Origin: Flaccisagitta enflata
Taxonomy: Eukaryota; Chaetognatha; Sagittoidea; Aphragmophora
Length of the DNA: 64,000 nt
Direction of reading: 5' to 3'
NCBI GenBank assembly: GCA_965153355.1
Contig: OZ231127.1
Coordinates: 46,066,001 to 46,130,000 of the forward strand
In this document: positions 21,919-33,328 of the stretch, piece by piece
Layout of the letters: each line of letters starts with the position of its first letter
Numbering within the stretch: the stretch's first letter is position 1
Position numbers and translations under genes: made by a program
Notes under the pieces: model-generated
Seen by the model: only the letters and a program-made list of their open reading frames with translations
The model's database searches: none
Told to the model about the DNA's origin: nothing

Positions 21919-24352
21919 ATGCTCCTTTTGGGTGCTTCACATAGCAAGAGTTGGTTATTTCTTTTTGCTCTCTTTACCTAATGTGGAGTGGTCAATTTTA
22001 GAACCTTTTTTATTTTTCTTTTATCAAAAAACGTTCATCTTCAATTTTTTAGAAAATTGTTTTTGAGAACCTAATTTGCATAATGCAGTGGGACAAAACA
22101 ATATGCTGATATTGTTTAAATTAGCTTTAACAAATTTTTATTCTTTGTAGAAATGTAATTCTGCCTTTTTATGAGCTCTTTAAAAGCTTATGTTTCAATA
22201 TTTTAGTTTATTTTTACAAACATCAAGATATTTTAAAACAAAAAATTGTTCTTTTTGTAACAAAACGGGAACCTCCTATTAGTCCTAAGATACTTGGTAC
22301 TAAGACCCGTTAGTCCTAGGGTTTAATAGTTCTAAGATTAATTAGTCCTAAGGTTTTTTAGTCCTAGGGTTTACTAGTCCTAAAGCACTTGACATAGGAG
22401 GGTCAGATAGTCCTAAGTTTGGGGTCTATAAGTCCTAAAAGCAACTAGGATATAGGGTCTATTAGTTCTAAGGTCTACTAGTCCTAAACAAATGAGTGGG
22501 TCCTCTAGTCCTAAGAGGAGGGTTTTATAGTCCTAAAGGTAAAAGTTATGCTGGCTGACACTGAATATTTGTTGTGCAAGGGTTTACTAGTCCTAAAGAA
22601 AAACGATGAGATCAAATATCTAGTTGAATAACTGACATGGTAAGCCCTAAAAGAAAGGCCTACTAGTTTTAACAACCAAATCTTCAATTTACAGCCAATG
22701 GACAAAACATTATAGATGTATTTATCATAATATTAGCTTTGATTTTATTTCTTGAAAAAGAATAAGATAATGTATGAAAAAACCTGAGATTCAAATTACA
22801 GCATACTGTAATTTTATAAAAAGTGTTGAAGCTAGCTGTAATGTAAGCACATCTGGTTGTTAGTTATAGCCTGCATTGACATTTTGATTTATCAGTTTAC
22901 AGCAAAATGTAGTCTCAACCATTAATCATTGCATATGATAATTTGTTGATTTTCAAAAATTTAGATCTGATGTAATAGTATGATATACATACTTAATGTT
23001 TTGTTCATTGATTGTTTAGGAGTAGTAAACCCTGAAACAGGGTGTACTAGTCTTAAATATTTGAGTCACCCTTTCTTTATTAGGACTAACAAACCCATAA
23101 CTAGGGTCTACTAGTCCTAAAAATGAGATTGACTTACTAGTACAAAATCTTAAATTTAGTACTAGTAAACCCTGTAACAAGGTCTGCTAGTCCTAAATAC
23201 TTGATTTGCCCTTTACTTATTTAGGACTAATAAACCCTGTGACAGGGTCTACTAGTCCTAAATATTTGATTTCTCCCTTTCTTATTTAGGACTAGTAAAC
23301 CCTGTGACAGGGTCTACTAGACCTAAATATTTGATCTGCCCTTTCTTGAGTAGGACTAACAAACCCTTAGCCAGGGTCTATTAATCCTAATAATAAGATA
23401 GATTTACAAGCAGGATATCTTCAATTTTCAGTCAATGGACAAAACACTGTAAGCGTATCTATTTAATTATTTCATATAATATTCATTCATTTTCAAGAAG
23501 TTGGACCAAAGATAATGGCATGATATATACACCTATATAGTTTTGTCCATTGACTTTTTAGGACTAGTAAACCCTGTTACAGGGTCTACTAGTCCTAAAT
23601 GCTTGATTTGTCCTTTTTTGATTAGGACTAACAAACCCTTAGCCAAGGTCTATTAGTCCTAATAATGAGATCAACTCTCAAGCAGATAATCTTTAATTTA
23701 GGACTAGTAAACCCTGTGACAGGGTCTACTAGTCCTAAATACTTGATTTGCCTTTTACTTATTTAGGACTAGTAAACCCTGTGACAGGGTCTACTAGTCC
23801 TAAATATAAAGAGTTGCATTTGCTTTAGGACTACTAGACCCTTTTCAAAAAGGGACGGGCTTGCCCTGGGATCACTCAACCACGTGGGTGTATATCAGCT
23901 ATCAGTTAGGACTAGTAGACCTCCTCCCTTAGGACTAGTCGACCCTAGGACTACTGGACCTTAGTACTGAAAAACCTTTACTTTAGGACTATCAGACCCT
24001 CCTTATTTATTCCCTTTAGGACTAGTCAACCTTGTAATTAGGACTAGTAAACCCTAGTACTGATAGACTCTAGGACTACTAGACCTTAGGACAGTTAGAC
24101 CCTAGGACTGTAAAACCCTAGGACTAAGTATCTTAGGCCTACTAGACTGTACTCAACAAAACTACACAGGATTTTGCTGAATTGTGGGAAATCTGTAGGA
24201 ACTTAAGGGCCAAAACTAAAACCGAAGATGAAGGAATGTTGAAATAAGAAAAATGGTCATCTTAATGATTTTTGCTGCTCCATATTATCGGAGTAGGGTG
24301 AAGGGATACTCCCAACTTATGCTATGTGAAGCACCCAAATGCTCCCTATAGA
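21919..24352. mobile_element. Foldback element with AGTCCTAA array
   Basis: GCTCCTTTTGGGTGCTTCAC then ATAGC at about 21921 is mirrored by GCTATGTGAAGCACCCAAAT then GCTCC at about 24321-24345. The inverted ends are about 30 bp. The interior from 22270 to 24160 is a field of AGTCCTAA / TTAGGACT motifs. No transposase ORF. Confidence 0.75.
22270..24160. repeat. AGTCCTAA / TTAGGACT palindromic motif field
   Basis: Several dozen copies of the octamer in both orientations. From 23020 to 23820 they are organised as hairpins: TTAGGACTAGTAAACCCTGT, a short centre, then ACAGGGTCTACTAGTCCTAA, at least six times, mostly followed by ATATTTGATTTGCCC-like spacers. The left part (22270-22700) has mostly the AGTCCTAA orientation and the right end (23900-24160) mostly TTAGGACT, so the field itself is roughly palindromic. 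Confidence 0.9.
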
Positions 24353-25147
24353 CATATAGGTTAATAAGACGGACGTCTTTTGTGTTTTTTGTGTGAGCTG
24401 GATATATAATTGCGTTGAAAATTTGTCAAAGTCAGTCAATTCATGTACAGGATAAAAGAAAAGTGTTTCTTACAGCGTAGAGCAGCATGACGTCAATGTC
24501 ACCAACAATTCTATGATATTTCTTTCTTGCTTTTGTGCATTTGTTGTTGTTGTTATTGTTGTTGTTGTGGTTGTTGTTGTTGTTGTTCAGACATACACAT
24601 TTTTCCAAGCTTCCGGGGAGCACAAATTTCCCCTATAAAATTTCCGACACAGAATATTCTCTCCATTTAGCCCCCCCCTCACGACAACCACACTGTGTTC
24701 AACAGCCTTTAACGCTTACATTTACATTTAAAATTAAGAATTAAGATAAAGAAAAAAATTTTTCATGAAATGCTTACTGCCTTAAGAAGATACCAAACAT
24801 ATTACAAGTTATTATAAGACTTAAAGGCTAATATGATAAGAAAATTTTCAATTGTCAATTATGCCCGAGGCAATGCATTGCTTTGACCTCATGAAGCACT
24901 AATTAGAGATGATAAGCAGGTTAGGGAAAATATGAAGAAAAGAAAAAACAAACAAAACTTTCTTTCTAACTTTATCTCTGTCTCTTTCTGTTTTTCTTTC
25001 TGTCTCTTTCATTCTTTCTTCCTTTTTTTTCTTTCATTCTAGCTTTGTTTTTTCCTTCTTTTTTCTGTTCTGTCTTCCTTCCTCTCTTTCTTTCTTTTTT
25101 TCTTTCTTTTTTCTTTCCTTTTTCCTTTTTCTCTTTTTATTTTTTTT
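24353..25147. other. Non-coding stretch with (TTG)n and pyrimidine-rich DNA
   Basis: A short TTG tract at 24541-24590 and a long CTTT-rich region at 24958-25147. No gene seen. Confidence 0.55.
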
Positions 25148-25260
25148 TAGTCGAGTGCCTTGCGACTATACACCTCTATTTGTTGGTCCATTGATCTGTT
25201 ATTCTGTTATTCTGCAGATGTCACATTCAGTTCTTGAGAAGAAGTCACAAACCTTTTTAT
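25148..25260 (+). repeat. Family R 5' fragment
   Basis: TTTAGTCGAGTGCCTTGCGA and a degraded GTCC-like tract, passing directly into the block that is repeated near 37592 (CATTCAGTTCTTGAGAAGAA). Confidence 0.7.
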
Positions 25261-25765
25261 TAACTTTACGCTTCTCAATTTAGCTTTTTTTATGGAAATA
25301 GAATAAAGTTTGAGCAAAACTCCATTATTGCAGATGTCTTTTGATGTTATTTAATTGTTTTTTGGTTATAAGTTCATTCTTTGAGTGAAATTTATCTCTG
25401 AGAGTTTTTTCAAAGAGAAAACGTAATGAAAAGGTGCTGCGTCTGTAAGGTCGCATGGCCTACAGGAATCTAGCGTTTGATTGAAATCAAGTTTCTATGC
25501 GAAACCCAATTTAGCTTTCAAATGCAATCTTGCAACTTTTTAGGAAGTTTTATTTTCCAATGGTTGGTCACTACATTGGCCCGTCTGTCTGCTGGTGCCT
25601 CCATACATTGCACCCGCTCTAAAATGCTACTCTTGATGTTGTGATAAAAAACTGAGACTGAAATTCATGAAACACTGATTTGACCCTATGGCCCAAAATT
25701 AACATCCGCATTTGTGGAGTTGCCTTACAAACTCCATTGTATTTCCACCTATAATCGAGGGTGTT

Positions 25766-26053
25766 ACGCCCATACTAGAATGCTAAAAATAATTCCTTGG
25801 TCAATTAATTCGACCTAATTACCATAACGCTTTGAAGCTGAATTCTATTATCAAGGAGATAAATCCGAGTTGTAATGATTTCTTCCAGGAGAAGCCCTTC
25901 ACAAAATCTTCTTCTGGTCTGAATTTGATGAAATTAGCAGACCCGCATCTGAGACCACAAACCATGCCAGATTTGGTCAATATCATCAAAACTGGTATCA
26001 AAATGAAGCTCAGGTGATAAGCTTTCCCTATCTCAACCACTTTTAATGTTTGA
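25766..26053. repeat. Direct repeat flanking reductase copy A, left
   Basis: Matches 38013-38293 plus 38967-39024 in the same orientation, from ACGCCCATACTAGAATG to ACCACTTTTAATGTTTGAA. The right copy has a 0.67 kb insertion and an extra 30 bp. The stretch reads like old coding sequence in pieces but has no clean ORF. Confidence 0.88.
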
Positions 26054-26172
26054 ACAAGGCCAAGTAGGCCAATAAGGTGCGACATGTGGATCGTCGAACG
26101 AATGCGTTACCCGACAGACCAACAGACCGACCAACCAACGAACACAGCCAGTTATAGAGGTGCTTTGTCGCA
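26053..26172 (-). repeat. Family P element
   Basis: AACAAGGCCAAGTAGGCC, then AATAAGGTGCGAC, GTGGATCGTCGAACGAATGC, an ACCGACC tract, and the end AGAGGTGCTTTGTCGCACC. The two GTGCGAC/GTCGCAC boxes are inverted. The edge of the A/B duplication falls inside this element (about 26133). Confidence 0.85.
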
Positions 26173-26667
26173 CCCAAACAGGTTAACTATGCGAACGCAC
26201 AGCTGGAAAAAGCGGAAAAATTACCGGTAATAAGCTCTACCTTTGTTACTCATCAGCTTACATATATTTTTTTTTAATGAGCACGCGCATTTTTCAGCTG
26301 AGGCTGAGCGTGCTTAGCAAAATCTCATTTTTGAGGCTAAAATGTGCTTCAGTGCGTGCTTATCATAAATTGATGGGAAATATCAAGACTATTTGATACA
26401 GATTGTAGAACTGAATATACTTTACAATATAGAACATGGTATGTCGCACTGAAAATTAGCATAGAATTTGCTACCCATGCCCAATGAATAGTGATTTTCA
26501 TAAAATGAAATTTGCGGAAATTTTTTTCTTGGGTGTTTTCAACAAAGTTGTGAATCGATACATTTTGCATGGATAAACTTTCACATGCCAGTTTTGACCT
26601 CTAAACTTCTCATTTTATCGTTGAAAAATAGGCGAAAAACATAGAAAAATTTAATTTGTAATATTAC

Positions 26668-27376
26668 CATGACCAAGGCAGGGCGATTCGTATTGGGTAT
26701 TGTATTGTATTTACAATACTTTTAAGTATTGGGTTTACCCAATACTTACTATAGTTATTGTTATTTTCCCAATACAATACAATACAATAATTTTCTTCTT
26801 GAACATAGTAAAATTCTTTGAAAGGTCAAACAGACAGGTAAAAATTAAAAGTAGGGAAGAAGAAGAGGATAAGGTAAGGTGGATGAGGAGGATGAGGAGA
26901 GATCGATTTTTTAGGAGGTGCAGAAAAAGTGAAGAAGAGGATGAGGTCTGAAAGATGAAGAGGAGAGGAGGAGGAAAGCTGGGGCTCCCTCAGAAGAACT
27001 CAGAAAGGGAGAAACAGAGAGAGAGAGAGAGAGAGACACACACACACACACACAGGGACAACACAGACACAAAGAAACTTACCAAAAAATAAAGATAAAG
27101 AGATATGAAAAAAATATTGATAGATATATAAAAGTTAAAAAAAATATTAAAAAAATTTTTTGATCAAGCATATAAAAAATGAGTTAAAGCCTTAACTATT
27201 AATCTAAGATTCAACAAAGACTTTTTATTAACTGAATTAAAATATTGTTACGTATTGGGTACAATTTTTTAAGATATTGTATTGTATTGGTATTGTATTG
27301 TATTGGCCCAATACTTTGAAAAATTGTATAGTGTATCGTATTGTTAAGGAAAATGCAAAATCGCCCGGGCTTGACC
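26668..27376. repeat. Inner inverted structure with AATAC repeats
   Basis: ATGACCAAGGCAGGGCGATT near 26668 faces AATCGCCCGGGCTTGACCAT near 27358. Inside each end are AATAC/GTATT repeats in opposite orientation. It also contains a GA/CA microsatellite (27014-27055). It may be a second element inserted into the first. Confidence 0.65.
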
Positions 27377-27383
27377 ATGACCT

Positions 27384-27527
27384 ACACAGAATTACAAATT
27401 TGCATGAAAAATCAAAATAACAACAAAATAAGAACATAGCGCGATTCCTAAATCATGTACTGAGCGCGCTATGTTCTTATTTTGTTGATATTTTTATTTT
27501 CTATGCAAATTTGTAATTCTGTCTAAG
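27384..27527. repeat. Long hairpin
   Basis: CAGAATTACAAATTTGCATG at the left pairs with CATGCAAATTTGTAATTCTG-like sequence at the right (one base differs), and AAAATAAGAACATAGCGCG pairs with CGCGCTATGTTCTTATTTT. The arms are about 60 bp with a loop of about 25 bp. Confidence 0.85.
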
Positions 27528-28310
27528 CATAAATGAGATGATTGTAAATAATTTCTTCACTTTTTTGGCACTTTATCATCGAATTTCTCTCAATCATTAT
27601 GCATTTATCTCATTTGGCAATTACAGAATGGAGATTCTTAACAACTTGACATGTCAAGGTTGGAAAAAAATGATAGAGATATTGACTGGAGCAAAATCAG
27701 TGATGGAAATGGTAATTATGTCCTCTGGGTAAGTTCTTCCGGTTTAATTTTCAGTGCGTCGTATAGTTTAATTCAGAATACAATAAAATACATTCAGTAT
27801 AATTTGTTAGTCCTCCTTTAGATTTTGTTACAGAGAGGAATTTTTTAAACAAAAGTATCTGTATACAATATCACCTATATACAATAATGCGAAAACATTA
27901 TTAAAAATTCGAATATTCCTATCAATATCAAAATCCTTCATATTCTGAAAGTTTAGCTTGGTCATCTAATAATAAGGGATGAGATTGAAGACAGCTTCGA
28001 TGATTTTTAAAGTTCTAAAAAAGAGTATCTAAGAATTTGATTTTTTTTTTTGAATTTACAAAAAAAATTTCAAAATTTGAAATCTCAGCCTGGAGCGTGC
28101 TTAGCAATGTGCTCAATTTTTTTCAATATCTGGGGCTGGGCGTGCTTATAAACAAGGTGCTTATAAAAAAAGTGTATGAAAGCGGTTCTCCTAAGGTCAT
28201 AAGGTGACGTTTGGTTGTCATCTTGGAAATCAAGAAGTTCGATGGAATCCAGAGAAGTAAAGGCTTAACTTGTCACATAGTTCAGAAAATATTTCTTTAA
28301 AAATATAGTC

Positions 28311-28504
28311 TTTTTTAGTCGCGTGCTACGCAACTCTAAATCCCGCTTTTTCGGTCCGTCCGTCCGTCCGTCCGTCCGTCCGTGACACTTTACTTTTTTT
28401 GCGGTTTTTGGCCTCTCTGCTCCATCTCAAATGATGAGGTGACCTCAAATAGAGCCCCTGCCCACCCGCACTCGACTGGGATAGCCGTGTATCCGGCCCT
28501 GTTT
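28311..28504 (+). mobile_element. Family R element (copy A version)
   Basis: TTTTTTAGTCGCGTGCTACG, five GTCC units, and the end GATAGCCGTGTATCCGGCC. The copy B equivalent is 46711-46897, with two GTCC-like units instead of about seven, so the tract length changed after duplication. Confidence 0.9.
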
Positions 28505-28630
28505 AATTGGCTCCTGCTCTCAAACTAGACCCGTGTTCTCGATTTTCCCTTGGAGGCAAGCAACCTTATCCTTTATGTGCAGGAACTCATTATAGTTCAA
28601 GAGCCTCGAAAATCGCGAACGGTAATGTTC

Positions 28631-28813
28631 AGTTGCGCGCTTCGCGACTCTATTCAAGTCACTTTTCGGTCGGTCCGACGGTCCATCCATCCATCCGTCA
28701 CCTTCGTCAATATTCGGCTTCGCCGCGCCTGCCAAGTTGCCTGAATGTCCTCCTACATCAGTATCGCTGCACACCCGCACGCGACCATGGTCGACGTGTA
28801 TCAGACCTTGTTT
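28631..28813 (+). mobile_element. Family R element (copy A version)
   Basis: AGTTGCGCGCTTCGCGACTC, a GTCC/ATCC tract, CCCGCACGCGACC and GTGTATCAGACCTTGTTT. Equivalent to 47041-47201 in copy B, which lacks about 25 bp. Confidence 0.85.
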
Positions 28814-29503
28814 CAAATGCGGGCGCTGTCAGAACGAGCTAAATAAGTGTATACGTAGAAACTATGCATGTGGATCGTGGAGGCGGATAACTGTTTCCAA
28901 TTTGGTTGGTAGGATAGCTACTATAAACACAAATACTGTGAAGTAGGAGCGCAAGTGGTGGAAGCGGCATATAAATCGACCGCTTCCGCGCCCATACTAG
29001 AATACTACAGAAACAGATCGTTTTTTATTTTTTTTATTTTTTTTTTTTACGATTCATTGTTAACCTTTAAAATGGGCATTTGAGAACAAAGAAAGAAAAT
29101 TGAAACAGAGCAAGAAGGCTGGCCACATTGCTTCAGCATTAAGGGGGACGGAAACAAGGTGGGAATTTGGTGGGCAGCTGCGGTGAAAGCTATAGCATTG
29201 TTATAGCGATAATTGAAAAAGGCAGAGTAATAGTTGTGCAATGCACCCTTTGCTATCTAGTAGAAATGTGGGGATGGTACAAGGAAACTCCCGAATCAAT
29301 CAATCATTCGTTCTTGAAATGTCTTTTTTTTAACAGATATTGCTCAATTTTCTTAGGATTCTTTTTTTTGAATACATAATCGTGCGACATACTTTTTTTT
29401 GTAATCCCCGTGCAAAAATTATTTGATTGACCCAGAGAAAGTGGTGCGTGCTTGTGCAAAAGTGGCTACTGTTCCTTGCTGGTTGTAAATAAATAATCGA
29501 AAA

Positions 29504-29717
29504 TCAAGCTGCTTCTCCTTCCTCTCTTTCGAGTCGTTTTTTCTCTAATTCTGCTTTTTTCTCTTTGCATTTTTCGTAGAATTTGATTCTGTCTTCTCCG
29601 ACCCAATCACGTTTCTCCAATGTCGCGAATAAGTTGAGAACTTGTTCCATGCTGCTTTTTTCTTGAGGCCACAAATTTTGCTGAATCATTTTGATATGTT
29701 TCTTCAGCGCATCTAAC
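29504..29717 (-). CDS. Aldo-keto reductase copy A, exon 8 (C-terminus)
   Basis: Last coding exon. The acceptor TTTCACAG ends at 29718. The first base completes the Thr codon begun in exon 7, giving TMCNT|LDALKKHIKMIQQNLWPQ. It ends with a charged helix (CKEKKAELEKKRLEREEGEA) and a stop. The helical, Glu/Lys-rich tail extends beyond the usual barrel. It differs from copy B by one replacement (FATLEK here, FGTLEK in B) and about three silent changes. Confidence 0.87.
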
Positions 29718-29744
29718 CTGTGAAATGGTAGACCATATATTTTA

Positions 29745-30166
<422 letters not shown>

Positions 30167-30394
30167 TTTCTTTTATCGAAGGACAGACAAATACAGATAG
30201 AAAATGAGAATTAGCGGGAACGAGTCAAATACTAAAAGTCTAAAAAAGAGATAGGGCCAGACGCTTGTCCGGCCAAAATATACGAATAATAACTCAGCAG
30301 TCGCTTTTCAATGCACATCAACTCAGTCAGTCACGACACCCCCCCCCCCAAAAAAAAAAAAAATACCTGATCAGTGATCACATAAATCAACAGA

Positions 30395-32368
30395 TTGCAC
30401 AATAGGACAGGGGTTCTGACACAGATTTTGGCAGATCCTTCTTGTTAACGGCACTTTGGCTCAAAATCAATGTAGTATTAATGTTCTGCCTTCAAAAGTC
30501 GCATTGGGTATCAGGAAATTGTGACCGCCACCCCCCACCCCCCCTCAGAAGGTGGTGACCTCTAAAGATTAAGCAATTAGCCTTCTTTTGCTAATAAATT
30601 CTAAATGGATCATTCAAAAAGCCTGGTGATGGTCTCATTTGAAAGGTATTTACGTGGAGAACATGAAAGATTACTGATATGAAAGAGGGAGCCCAAGGGG
30701 GACCCTTAAGGGGCCCCTAAAGTGATTGAAGGGGCCCCCAAAGCATCTAATACATGAAAATGTGCAATGATTTGTTAAAAAAACTAGGTAATGGTGTCAT
30801 TTAAAATGTTTCTACCCATAGAATATGAAAAATTATTGATATGGAAGAGGGGGCTCCAAAGGGGCCCCTAAAAAAACCCAAAGAGGTTAAAGGGGCCCTT
30901 GAAGGATCGATAACCATGAAAATGTAGATTGAACTCTTTGATAAATCTGATTGTGGTGTTTTTGGAAGGTATCTACATGGAGAACATGAAATGTTATTGA
31001 CATGGAAAATGGGGTCCCTAGGTGGCCGCTTAGGGCCCCCGAAGGGATTGAAAAGGACCTTAAAGGATCTAAAGTCTTGAAAATTTAAAATGAATTGTTC
31101 AAAAAATCTGGGAGGGGTCTCTTTTAGAAGGTACTTACATAAAAAACATAAAATATTACTGATATGGAAAATTTGGTTTCCAGGGGGCCCCAAAGGAGCC
31201 GCTAAGGATTAAAAGAGGGCCCCAATGAATCCAAAATCATGAAAATCTTGAATTGTCTTTTTTTCTCTAAAAGACAGACCAAAATAAACAAACATAGGTA
31301 TACAGACAGACACACAAAAAGACAGACAGACAAATGTGTCAAGATTTTCCCTTAATCTTGACACATAGGATTTGACATCCATGACTGATTGCCCAGCTGA
31401 ACTCAACTGAACTCCACACTCTGCACTCTCACTCTCTTGGTTTATCCGCCCATTTGTTTGTCTGTCTTATTGTCCGTCTTTCTGTCTGTATACCTATCTG
31501 TTTATATATTTTGGTCTGTCTTTTAAAGAAAACTATGAGAACTCAAGATTTTCATGTTTTTGGATTCATTGGGGCCCTCTTTTACTCCTTAGTGACTCCT
31601 TAGGGGCCCCCTGGGACCAAATTTTCCATATCAGAAACGTTTTATGTTTTTTATGTAAATGCCTTCCAAATGAGACCACTACCAGATTTTTTGATCAATT
31701 CACTTTAAATTTTCAAGACTTTATATCCTTTTGGGTCCTCTTCAATCCCTTTTGGGGCCCTAAGCGGCCACCTAGGGACCCTATCATCCATGTCAATAAC
31801 ATTTCATGTTCTCCACATAGATACCTTCCATAAACACCACAATCAGATTTATCAAAGAGTCCAATCTACATTTTCATGGTTATAGATCTTTGGGACCCTT
31901 TTACCTTTGGGGTTCTTTTAGGGGCCCCTTTGGAGCCCCCTCTTCCATAATAGTAATTTTTCATATTCTATGTGTAAAAACGTTTTAAATGACACCATTA
32001 CCTAGTTTTTTAAAAAATCATTGCACATTTTCATGTATTGGATGCTTTGGGGGCCCCTTCAATCACTTGGGGACCCCTCTTTCATATCAGTAATTTTTCA
32101 TGTTCTCCACGTAAATACCTTTCAAATGAGACCATCACCAGGCTTTTTGAATGATCCATTTAGAATTTATTAGCAAAAGAAGGCGAATTGCTTAATCTTT
32201 AGAGGTCACCACCTTCTGAGGGGGGTAGGGGGTGGCGGTCACAATTTCCTGATACCCAATGCGACTTTTGAAGGCAGAACATTGATACTACATTGATTTT
32301 GAGCCAAAGTGCCGTTAACAAGAAGGATCTACCAAAATTTGTGTCAGAACCCCTGTCCTATTGCACAA
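30395..32368. mobile_element. 1.97 kb foldback element, only in copy A
   Basis: Begins TTGCACAATAGGACAGGGGT and ends with the exact inverse, ACCCCTGTCCTATTGCACAA-like sequence. The two arms of about 940 bp (30395-31336 and 31450-32368) are imperfect inverse copies, carrying repeated GGGGCCCC-rich blocks. The 113-bp loop contains a small hairpin, GTGTCAAGATT / AATCTTGACAC. Copy B has the empty site at about 48498 (AACAGATTGAATATGCACAT). The insertion is in intron 7 of the reductase. No coding capacity was seen. Confidence 0.92.
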
Positions 32369-32407
32369 ATGCACATCACACAAGCACAGAAATATGATCT
32401 CACTCAC

Positions 32408-32625
32408 GTGTTGCACATTGTGAGGGTGGTAGCGGGCTCAGGTTGTGATAACGCGAAATGTGTGGCCAGTTTGACGATGTCCGTCTTTTGTTCTTCGCAA
32501 ATTTTGGCGGCTTCTGCGGCGGCGGCTTTCAACTCGGCGCCCGCGGGGTGGAAGGATGGAGCGCCTTTCGGGCTTAGAAGGCCCATCGCCACCGGCGATG
32601 CAGATACAAATCCTACATCATTGTC
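32408..32625 (-). CDS. Aldo-keto reductase copy A, exon 7
   Basis: Encodes the late barrel strands and the cofactor-binding side: DNDVGFVSASPVAMGLLS, an Ala-rich helix, KTDIVKLATHFALSQPEPAT and TLTMCNT. The acceptor TTCAG ends at 32626; the donor is AACAC|GTGAGT, phase 2. Compared with copy B (48540-48757) there are about five silent changes and one replacement (Val here, Ile in B). Confidence 0.88.
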
Positions 32626-32685
32626 CTGAACGAATACGATGAGATGTGATAAATGATACAAACGGTAAACAGTATATCCTAACTA

Positions 32686-33099
32686 TACCACGCGTATAAA
32701 AAAAAAAGACGCACCTCTGTTTTTATTCATAAAACAGATATAAAAAATGAATAAAATTTTTTTCAAAAGAGGTATTTTCAAAAATTTTCAAAAAATCTTT
32801 CAATCTAGACCAATCCTAGGTCTGTAACTCGAACGGTTTAAGAGCTAGAGCCTTCTAAAGAGAAGCTCTATTTTGCTGAAATGCACTTTTTACATAGGGA
32901 TTGTGAAAATGAAAATGCAAAGTTTTCACTCAAATTGATGCCATTTCTAAACGAAAAAAGATGGAAATACCAGATTGACACCAAATGAAAGTATTTTTGA
33001 AGGGCTTTCCTATGATCTAGAATTTCAATAGGTTTTATTGAAATTTGTTTTTACAATAAGCTATTCAAAAGTGCGTCTTTTTTATTGATTCGCGTGGTA
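32686..33099. mobile_element. TIR MITE in intron 6, copy A version
   Basis: TACCACGCGTATAAAAAA...GACGCACC at the left faces GTGCGTCTTTTTT...CGCGTGGTA at the right (TIR about 30 bp with small gaps), with TA just outside the left end. The same element is present in copy B (48828-49233), so it predates the duplication. Confidence 0.8.
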
Positions 33100-33328
33100 T
33101 GTAAATGTGAGAAGGAGAGAGAGATAGATGGAATAGCGGTCACAGCGTGTCATAGGAGAGACGGAGAGTGTAACAATCACAATGGTCTCAGGGACTGAGG
33201 GACCCGTGGCCTCTTGGTTCAGTTTTAAAGATGGGGTGGGTAGTGAAGCCTAAAATTGACATATAAATGCTTCTTTATAAATGCATAATGTCAATAACGT
33301 TATCGACCGAACAATCAGCGACCCTGAC

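Larger units (their letters stand above)
26442..27761. mobile_element. TA-flanked TIR element, 1320 bp, only in copy A
   Basis: Left end TGTCGCACTGAAAATTA and right end TAATTTTCAGTGCGTCG are near-perfect inverses. The element is flanked by TA on each side (26440-26441, 27762-27763). Copy B reads through uninterrupted at 46134-46135 (CATGGTATAGTTTAAT). No transposase ORF. Two further inverted structures sit inside. Confidence 0.88.

Noticed and set aside
22270-24160. Possible CRISPR or integron-like array from repeated AGTCCTAA motifs
   Set aside because: Spacing is irregular, motifs occur in both orientations, and the context is eukaryotic with no associated genes.
28507-28946. ORFs around the two family R copies downstream of reductase copy A
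   Set aside because: They cross element boundaries and the frames are not maintained in copy B.
30801-31193. 130-residue minus-strand ORF in the 2 kb foldback
   Set aside because: It is made of repeated GGPKRPP-type segments from the GGGGCCCC-rich arms, with no counterpart in the other arm.
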